A program made the translations under genes and the position numbers. A model generated the notes under the pieces. It ran no database searches, was not told the origin of the DNA, and was given only the letters and a program-made list of their open reading frames with translations. A stretch of DNA of 9,043 bases, taken from UBA11346 sp038318565 (GTDB lineage Bacteria; Planctomycetota; UBA11346). The first letter of the stretch is position 1, and each line of letters starts with the position of its first letter. The stretch is from positions 1 to 9,043 of the forward strand of contig JBBQCI010000115.1 in NCBI GenBank assembly GCA_038318565.1. Reading direction: 5' to 3'. Below, piece by piece: positions 6,701 through 9,043 of the stretch.

Positions 6701-7990
6701 TGGCGTCCCGGTCGTATAGCCGGTGACAATCCAGGAACCGATCTTGATGGCCGTACTGTCCATCGTCTCGCTGAAGGTTACTTCGATGGCGTCGATGAAG
6801 CCGTCGGTGTTGAGGTCCAAGGTGCGGCGTGCGACGACCGTCGGCGGGAGTCCGTCGATGGTGATCGTGTTGCTTGACGCGGTGGACCAGTTGCCGGCAG
6901 CGTCGCGCTGCGCCACGGTCAGGGTGTGACTGCCGTTGCCCAGTGCGGCCCCTGGCACGAATGAGGCGGTCGTGGTCTGGATCAGCGCCCCACTGTCCAG
7001 ATTGTAGCGGTAGGCGCCTCCGGTCGGGGTCCAGGTCCAGGTCGGCGTCGTGCTGATCACGGTCGAGCCGTTGATCGGCGCGGTGATGGTCGGGGGCATC
7101 GGCGCCGTGATATCGCTGAGCACCAGCGTGCCGTTACCGACCTTGCTGAGCAATCCGTTACCGGTGACGTCGGTATCTCCGATACTCAGACTTGCACCGC
7201 TAGCGACGAATGCGGACACGTCGGCATTGACCACCAGGTTGGTGGCAGCGGCGATGGTGTGCGTCCCTTGCAGCGCTTCGATCGAGGGGGTGCCGCCGAT
7301 GGTCAGTGAAACTGCACCGGAAAGCGTGCAGCCGGTGACGGCGTCGAAGCGCAGGGTGCCGTTGAGCGTGATCGCCTCACCGCTCACCGTGATGTTGTTG
7401 GCCAGGGCCAGGGTGGCGCCGACGGCAACAGTCGTGCCGCTCGCACCCGTGCCGAGGGCCGTGGCGTGTTCGATCCGTAGCGTACCGGCGCTGACCGTGG
7501 TCAGACCGGTGTAGCCGTTGGCCCCGGACAGGATGAGCAGTCCGCTGCCGGTCTTGGTCAGCGTGAAGTTGCCCGTGATCACCCCGGAGATGGCCAACTG
7601 ACAGCCGGCGGCCACCTGGATGGTGGTATTCGCGCCCAGGCTGATCGGGCAGGTGATGGATTGGGTGCCGGAAGTGACGACAATGATCGGGCTGATGCCG
7701 GACAGGGTAAGCGTGCTGCCGCCGGCCAGCGAGACATCGCCGCCTGCATCGAAGTTGAGCTGGTTGACCTCACGATTGTTGCCGAGGACCGGCTGGTTGG
7801 AGCCGGGTCCAGCAAAACGGGCGATATTATCGTTGCCGTTCGGATCACCGGCTGAGCCGTTGTTCGGCGTCCAGTTGGCGTTCGTCGCCCAATCGCCAGT
7901 GGTGGCACCAGTCCACGAGAAATCCGTGGCCGCCGCCGACCACCCGGCGATGGCGATCAGACAGAGCAATACAACGCGCGGCATGGTCAT
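779..7990 (-). CDS. Giant secreted beta-helix protein with PATR repeats and Ig/cadherin-like domains
   Basis: 2403 residues, complete. Order: signal peptide (1 to ~21); a W-rich opening module (FSWTGATTGDWATNANW, 24-40); first beta-helix with one clear autotransporter-associated beta-strand repeat (PATR, 143-180) and a partial one (~280-293); Ig-like and SwmB-like domains (~294-590) with an EF-hand-like loop (392-403); a second opening module (~594-626); a long beta-helix with eight more PATR copies (~627-1640); a passenger-cap-like stretch (~1640-1775); Ig/cadherin-like domains to the end. The protein is rich in G, A, T, S, V and N, with only 19 lysines. Such proteins are exported adhesin-like or matrix-like surface proteins; substrate or partner is unknown. 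The expected C-terminal autotransporter barrel is absent, and I see no LPXTG, PEP-CTERM or T9SS-type tail; the end is LRVGLGGTG. The start at 7990 is preferred over the ATG at 7984 because GAGGA lies six bases upstream. It overlaps both neighbours by ATGA, implying one operon. The reading frame shows no frameshift. Confidence 0.93.
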   Translation of the reverse strand: MTMPRVVLLCLIAIAGWSAAATDFSWTGATTGDWATNANWTPNNGSAGDPNGNDNIARFAGPGSNQPVLGNNREVNQLNFDAGGDVSLAGGSTLTLSGISPIIVVTSGTQSITCPISLGANTTIQVAAGCQLAISGVITGNFTLTKTGSGLLILSGANGYTGLTTVSAGTLRIEHATALGTGASGTTVAVGATLALANNITVSGEAITLNGTLRFDAVTGCTLSGAVSLTIGGTPSIEALQGTHTIAAATNLVVNADVSAFVASGASLSIGDTDVTGNGLLSKVGNGTLVLSDITAPMPPTITAPINGSTVISTTPTWTWTPTGGAYRYNLDSGALIQTTTASFVPGAALGNGSHTLTVAQRDAAGNWSTASSNTITIDGLPPTVVARRTLDLNTDGFIDAIEVTFSETMDSTAIKIGSWIVTGYTTGTPTWVAGKLRIPLTPKTVSDTGAMPLVRHVRPGTAADVLDAAGNALSTEVLGSVASDGAGPIILRVEATTGSNQLTVVFSEPVTDETGSTLAIGDFTYANNAVGGATNVASVVDGNGLDSIVSLATNVAVAGADLSADTLAPIPAKMIDAAGNAAVATPIVLATPTPAFLSTTTGGDWLAATTWVENRTPVSTDDVRIVGPVTLARNAFADCNTLTFSGAGSMSCSGGAPGINEYCLVRIFGSNNQVTALDDTVLTDINLWDRSNFGATYDIFFTVAGGATLTLNNTIQGQWARTVVKRGDGVLVWNAPAALYDPAWDNGPTRIEAGIFRLLIADGRPPAYELAVSGGATCDLRVNFNASPLTGQGTITRSAAGTTLLTMAGSTWSGTIQNGSGSLNVSASGVNFWTGINTNTGGVSLTAGSLTVSGTQAIADTCPVAVASGALLTIAAAETIGPLSSAGTITLNAGLTVNHAATTSAFSGSLNGTGGLTVVGNVVGSLTLGGVNNYSGGTTLGNGGTVVVSSNVALGATASALSFDAGRLRLGANLNLTSAAVATTAIGSGPSATLVVQGTPAVDRPISVTTNGGTIILGAFSLAVPGFSTAVGQNLTITGNGTTGVNTADPALFVVVPSGTATWAGEIATGSAFGFLCKRGAGSLAITNGANSWTKNVVRAEEGTLTFGASGSLGSVVNWVFVLPGATGRLDNVTYASAPTLFLSGTLGVNGTSSWQGPTDLWSSTPVVDVSTDGQLTLAGTVSATLATSLTKTGLGTLVMGAINTFGNPVTVSGGTLVASADDRLGNAANSITLSSGTLSAPTGFASSRSFVMGSGGGTFNVSSGQTLTLNGVVSGGSLVKTGTGVLSLTGTNSHGATTVQAGATAISSNASLGTNGAGVVLDGGTLRSGADIQLLTRNVTVNGGGGSFDVTAGTLEVTGVLGGIGTITKSSAGALALSGTNTCSGPIIAAAGTLSARSSAALGTTAGSTVVADGAVLDLAGSFSTAEPIQLAGTGIAGSGVLISSVGDQTLTGAITLVQTVAAAAVSVSGTLTVNGVISGSGGLSKLSAGELVLGVANTFTGQVTVAAGALALNANANLGATGNEVLLNGGTLRAQASFASATRAVRIGTAGGTIDTTASGWIVGLPGIDTGPAQNLTLGGSGTVVFGVGAGVNATLAGRISGTAGMVKAGNGDLVVTNAINDLTGTTTVTNGQLFIAGVLPNAVTIATGGTLTGTGTIGTLTVQAGGVVSPGGAGAGVLTVGSFAPAANSTLNMNIGGASDLISVTGSSAVVLAGSIALSGEDTAPNSTYTLISAPAAAVSGLMTFSPDPNDVNARYLLQTTATQLQVVRDSVTPSVIAITSPDPDGEYVSGDSVTVRVVFSEPVNLTGGLRLTLNTAPSVTVDIPASAVGVFTAAFDGTYVVVAPQVAADLNVTAIALLSSGAYADAVGNTVATVALPSSGQNLGGLKNIVIVNRAPVVQINGATVGDTTPPAYALASAGASVLLCDPAVSGKLDVVAVDPESASPLTWTLRLDPSVGVLERFNTGSSAWEQVQTTVSPTFTQDDVQNNRVRYRHTGSVGGNDAVLVDCQDPQGNVSPLFLIRFSIAGNGPPVVANFDGDTLSYLEPSIKPGPYLAIDGDLTVTSVRSALTGGTLNITVQNGSGDDQIDLIAPATVLAGTVSVSGIPVATATNLGSNAVSFTLLAGATPANTAALIKSVGYRSNDVSPSVPGNRSINLTITDGTPGGGITVVAKAIALDPWNEAPVVSGADVATVPGLTRTGSITATDPEGLAQNQMTLSVVQNPALGTLVFNAAAGTYSYIPNFLPALTSDNVVLDTFIIGATDQAFAATNPRVASPSAATVRTPARIGQHTVTVRITNSGATGLTFRNAPRMTVNTGGIFNYLPQVNALPGAVLSYELINDPGVTGFNPTTGLTNWNPVPAAGASGYYRFGLLVTDATSGISAYLPIMLRVGLGGTG
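782..2665 (-). other. C-terminal Ig/cadherin-like domain string
   Basis: Residues 1776-2403. By eye: a SwmB-like domain (2300-2665; V-S-G-D-S-V-T-V and FSEPVNLTGG, with a Y-A-D-A-V-G-N end); a CSPG/cadherin_3-like domain (1892-2299; FTQDDVQNNRVRYRHTGS and D-C-Q-D-P-Q-G-N); a domain with an A-A-L-I-K-S-V-G-Y-R-S-N-D strand and a NLTITDGTPGG end (1430-1891); a cadherin-like domain with GTLVFNAAAGTYSYIPNF (1091-1429); and a He_PIG-like putative Ig domain with Y-E-L...G-F-N-P-T-T-G-L-T-N-W-N-P (800-1078). Such strings usually act as stalk or adhesive modules, often calcium-dependent. Nothing after the last domain resembles a membrane anchor or sorting signal. Confidence 0.65.
2666..3073 (-). other. 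Passenger-cap-like end of the beta-helix
   Basis: Residues about 1640-1775. The series G-T-L-T-G-T-G-T-I-G, VVSPGGAGAGVLTVGSF, STLNMNIGGASDLISVTG and TYTLISAP is the usual ending of PATR/pertactin-like passengers, just before the translocator barrel in classical autotransporters. Here it is followed by Ig-like domains instead. Assignment is from pattern memory, not alignment. Confidence 0.6.
2666..6112 (-). repeat. Main beta-helix with eight PATR repeats (protein level)
   Basis: Residues about 627-1775. Recognisable PATR copies, starting at or just before the conserved Lys where one is present, are at residues 723-764 (5699-5824, degenerate), 912-955 (5126-5257, no Lys), 1077-1115 (4646-4762), 1190-1227 (4310-4423), 1279-1315 (4046-4156), 1368-1405 (3776-3889), 1485-1522 (3425-3538) and 1608-1641 (3068-3169). 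Core pattern: K-x-G-x-G-x-L-x-L-x-G-x-N-x-x-x-G-x-x-x-V-x-x-G-x-L, usually followed within about 10 residues by L-G. Between copies lie strands of the type V-x-L-x-x-G-T-L and G-G-G-x-F-x-V. The fold is expected to be a long right-handed beta-helix projecting from the cell surface. Confidence 0.8.
6113..6211 (-). repeat. Second beta-helix opening module (GDW...TW), copy of the N-terminal one
   Basis: Residues 594-626 carry T-T-G-G-D-W-L-A-A-T-T-W-V followed by T-P-V-S-T-D-D-V-R-I. This parallels T-T-G-D-W-A-T-N-A-N-W-T at residues 30-41 with its N-D-N-I-A-R-F continuation. In both cases a 'counting' strand (QLNFDAGG or TLTFSGAG) and a beta-helix follow. The motif is a usual opening of PATR passenger proteins, so its internal recurrence marks a second passenger start. 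Confidence 0.6.
6221..7111 (-). other. Ig-like and SwmB-like linker domains between the two beta-helices
   Basis: Residues about 294-590. The first domain (~294-380) is bacterial Ig-like: a PTITAPINGS opening, W-T-W-T-P, YRYNLDSG, LGNGSHTLTVAQRDAAGNWS and an ITIDG end, as in many tandem Big-type domains. Two SwmB-like domains follow (~381-485 and ~486-590), recognised by FSETMDS and FSEPVTDE, where strands precede a D-A-A-G-N-A motif (both copies carry it, near residues 468 and 577). These are extracellular spacer or adhesion folds. Domain borders are approximate and by eye. Confidence 0.65.
6782..6817 (-). other. EF-hand/dockerin-like calcium-binding loop
   Basis: Residues 392-403 read DLNTDGFIDAIE. 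Asp1, Asn3, Asp5, Gly6, Ile8, Asp9 and Glu12 match the canonical 12-residue calcium loop. It lies at the start of a SwmB-like domain and is the only clear copy in the protein. Calcium binding is inferred from the residues; this D-x-N-x-D-G-x-I-D pattern before an F-S-E strand recurs in bacterial surface proteins. Confidence 0.65.
7112..7795 (-). repeat. First beta-helix segment with PATR repeat (protein level)
   Basis: Residues about 66-293 of the giant protein. Short alternating beta strands with periodic Gly/Asn and T-L-x-L patterns indicate a right-handed beta-helix. The best PATR copy is residues 143-180 (positions 7451-7564): K-T-G-S-G-x-L-x-L-S-G-x-N-x-Y-T-G-x-T-T-V-x-x-G-T-L, matching the TIGR02601-type consensus. 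A truncated copy, LLSKVGNGTLVLSD, closes the segment near residue 280. This first helix is far shorter than the second one. Confidence 0.8.
7928..7990 (-). other. Sec signal peptide of the giant protein
   Basis: Residues 1-21: a short N-region with Arg5, a hydrophobic core (VVLLCLIAIAG) and a small-residue cleavage region (WSAAA before TDF). Cleavage is likely near residue 20-21, giving export by Sec. Cys10 does not make a lipobox because Leu precedes it, so signal peptidase I is more likely. The exact cut is inferred. Confidence 0.85.
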
Positions 7991-8001
7991 TTCCCGTCCT
8001 C
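7987..8001 (-). promoter_or_regulatory. GAGGA ribosome binding site and ATGA overlap start of the giant gene
   Basis: On the minus strand GAGGA (8001 down to 7997) precedes the ATG at 7990-7988 by six bases. The upstream gene's TGA (7989-7987) shares the ATGA. The spacing selects this ATG over the in-frame ATG at 7984-7982, which would be 12 bases away. The arrangement implies translational coupling. Confidence 0.85.
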
Positions 8002-9043
8002 AGGTTCCAGTTTCATGCGCCAGCCGCCAAGGCTGAACGTCTTGCTACGATCAGCGGAACCCGCCGTCGCCCGCGCCACCACGGCGCTGCCGTCGGGCGA
8101 CGCCGCGCCCCAGTCGACATCGAGGGCGATGCGGAAGCCGGCGTAGGCGCTGGCCAGTTCGGGGCGGACCGGGATGCGGGTGGCCGAACGGGTCTTCATC
8201 CAGTCGTCGCCCCAGCTACCGCCGCGCAGCACCCGCTGGGTGCCGCCCACCGCCGCGGCGTCGACCGTGATAGTGGCGGTCGGCCATGGGCCGTAGGTGT
8301 CGGCGACCCATTCTGCGACGTTGCCGTGCATATCGTACAGCCCGAGAGGATTGGGCAGGCGGGCCCGCGACGGACGCGGTTGCCGGCTGGCGTTGTCCGT
8401 GGTCCAGGCAATCTTGTCGACGCCCTCGGCATCGGCGGTCAGGCCTGCGGGCATGGTCCACGGCGCAGCCGAGCCAGCGCGGGCGGCCAGCTCCCACTCG
8501 GCCTCCAGCGGCAGACGCGCGCCAAGTCCTGTGATCCGCGCGTTGAGCGCCTCGCAGCAGGCGCGGGCGTCATTCCAGCTGACCCGCTCGACCGGCTGGA
8601 TCGCCGGTTCGCGACTGGGGAAGCGGCTGGGATCGCGCCCCTGTGCCGCTGCATACAGCGCCTGTGACGTCTCGACCTCGGCGATCCAGAAGGCGCGCGG
8701 CAGAATCAGGGTGACCTGCAGCTCGTCGGGCCGGCGACCGGATTCGTCATCGGGGCTGCCGACGGTGACCCGGGCGGGCGGCACGAAGCGGAAGCGCAGC
8801 CGGCCGCCTGGCAGGTCGGCGTCGGCCCACAATCCGTAGGAGTCACGTCCTACCTGGGCAGCCCAGGTAGGACGGGTTGGACCGTCAAGCTCGGCTTGGC
8901 GACGCGCCGCGGCGGCGACCTCGGGATCTTCGGCGCCGACCAGTTCGCCAATCAACCGGCGGAAGCGGCCATGGCTGGCCGCCTGGGCGGTTGGTGACTG
9001 CAACAGCAGGGCGGGCAGACGGGCCAGTTCGGTTTTCAGCCCA
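7987..9043 (-). CDS. FGE/SUMF1-like domain protein, 5' end cut by window edge
   Basis: The frame is open to the right edge, adding 13 codons (GLKTELARLPALL) before a TTG at 9003 that has no SD; the true start is therefore probably outside the window. Numbering from that TTG, residues 1-45 are Ala/Arg-rich and probably helical, of unknown type. The FGE-sulfatase (PF03781-type) domain follows: PPARVTVGSP (75-84), FWIAEVETSQALYAA (105-119), PVERVSWNDARACCEALN (137-154), ARLPLEAEWELAARAG (162-177), GLYDMHGNVAEWVADTYGPW (221-240), VLRGGSW (258-264) and AGFRIAL (288-294). A tail of 44 residues ends in LEPEDGK. True FGE has paired copper-binding, catalytic cysteines; here the aligned positions are Trp268 and Ser273 (R-S-A-T-R), so FGE activity is unlikely. 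No signal peptide can be judged because the N-terminus is missing. The stop overlaps the giant gene's ATG. FGE-like proteins of this group can be parts of multidomain regulators or other enzymes; the role here is unknown. Confidence 0.88.
   Translation of the reverse strand, partial: GLKTELARLPALLLQSPTAQAASHGRFRRLIGELVGAEDPEVAAAARRQAELDGPTRPTWAAQVGRDSYGLWADADLPGGRLRFRFVPPARVTVGSPDDESGRRPDELQVTLILPRAFWIAEVETSQALYAAAQGRDPSRFPSREPAIQPVERVSWNDARACCEALNARITGLGARLPLEAEWELAARAGSAAPWTMPAGLTADAEGVDKIAWTTDNASRQPRPSRARLPNPLGLYDMHGNVAEWVADTYGPWPTATITVDAAAVGGTQRVLRGGSWGDDWMKTRSATRIPVRPELASAYAGFRIALDVDWGAASPDGSAVVARATAGSADRSKTFSLGGWRMKLEPEDGK
8846..8874. repeat. Perfect 29-nt inverted repeat inside the upstream FGE-like gene
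   Basis: Arms CGTCCTACCTGGGC and GCCCAGGTAGGACG are perfect 14-base complements around one central A. In RNA this would give a 13-bp stem with a three-base loop. It lies in coding sequence (about residues 44-53, RPTWAAQVGR), just between the N-terminal helical part and the FGE domain. No U-tract follows, so it is not a normal terminator. Confidence 0.9.

Noticed and set aside
7961..7963. Cys10 of the giant protein as a lipobox cysteine
   Set aside because: It is preceded by Leu-Leu within the hydrophobic core; a lipobox needs Ala, Gly or Ser at -1, and a better signal peptidase I site follows.
7982..7984. Second in-frame ATG (Met3) as start of the giant gene
   Set aside because: The GAGGA lies 12 bases away from it but six from the first ATG, which also forms the ATGA overlap. 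Met3 cannot be fully excluded.
779..7990. Calling the giant protein a classical type V autotransporter
   Set aside because: The PATR repeats and passenger cap are present, but no C-terminal translocator barrel is visible.
8115..8230. DGR-type variable region at the C-terminal FGE motif of the upstream gene
   Set aside because: Codons there are not AAY-like, the protein continues over 40 residues past it, and there is no template repeat in the window.
8846..8874. Rho-independent terminator
   Set aside because: It lies inside an open reading frame and is not followed by a T-run on either strand.
9001..9003. TTG as the start of the upstream FGE-like gene
   Set aside because: There is no SD before it and the frame stays open with plausible protein sequence to the window edge, so the gene most likely begins outside.

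Overview
The window is a compact, GC-rich (roughly 60-65% by eye) stretch in which three genes all run on the minus strand and are joined by two ATGA stop/start overlaps. There is no intergenic gap, RNA gene, mobile element, CRISPR array or terminator that I can support. In transcription order (right to left) the genes are: (1) a protein with a formylglycine-generating-enzyme-like (FGE/SUMF1, PF03781-type) domain, cut by the right edge at its 5' end; (2) a giant secreted 2403-residue beta-helix protein with autotransporter-associated beta-strand repeats (PATR, TIGR02601-type) and Ig/cadherin-like domains; (3) a second FGE-like protein with a lipoprotein signal, cut by the left edge at its 3' end.

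Organism: very large passenger-like proteins with PATR repeats but no autotransporter barrel, together with several SUMF1-domain proteins, are typical of the Planctomycetota/Verrucomicrobiota/Lentisphaerota/Kiritimatiellota group. The sequence is compatible with that assignment but does not prove it. The two visible Shine-Dalgarno sequences show ordinary SD-led initiation. The lipoprotein signal with Ser at +2 and the passenger-like architecture suggest a Gram-negative-type envelope.

Region by region: 7987-9043 encodes the first FGE-like protein, including a striking perfect 29-nt inverted repeat at 8846-8874. Positions 779-7990 encode the giant protein: signal peptide, a short first beta-helix, an Ig/SwmB-like linker with a canonical EF-hand-like loop, a restart module, a long second beta-helix with eight further recognisable PATR copies, a cap resembling the end of an autotransporter passenger, then about 630 residues of Ig/cadherin-like domains ending in a He_PIG-like domain. 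Positions 1-782 encode the FGE-like lipoprotein.

How they may work together (inference): tight coupling implies one surface-associated unit, with a giant fibrous protein flanked by two FGE-fold proteins. Both FGE-like proteins lack the paired catalytic cysteines of true FGE at the aligned positions. They are therefore more likely binding or structural proteins, or other FGE-fold enzymes, than sulfatase activators. The giant protein has no recognisable C-terminal sorting or barrel domain, so its route to or hold on the surface is open; the adjacent lipoprotein is a candidate partner.
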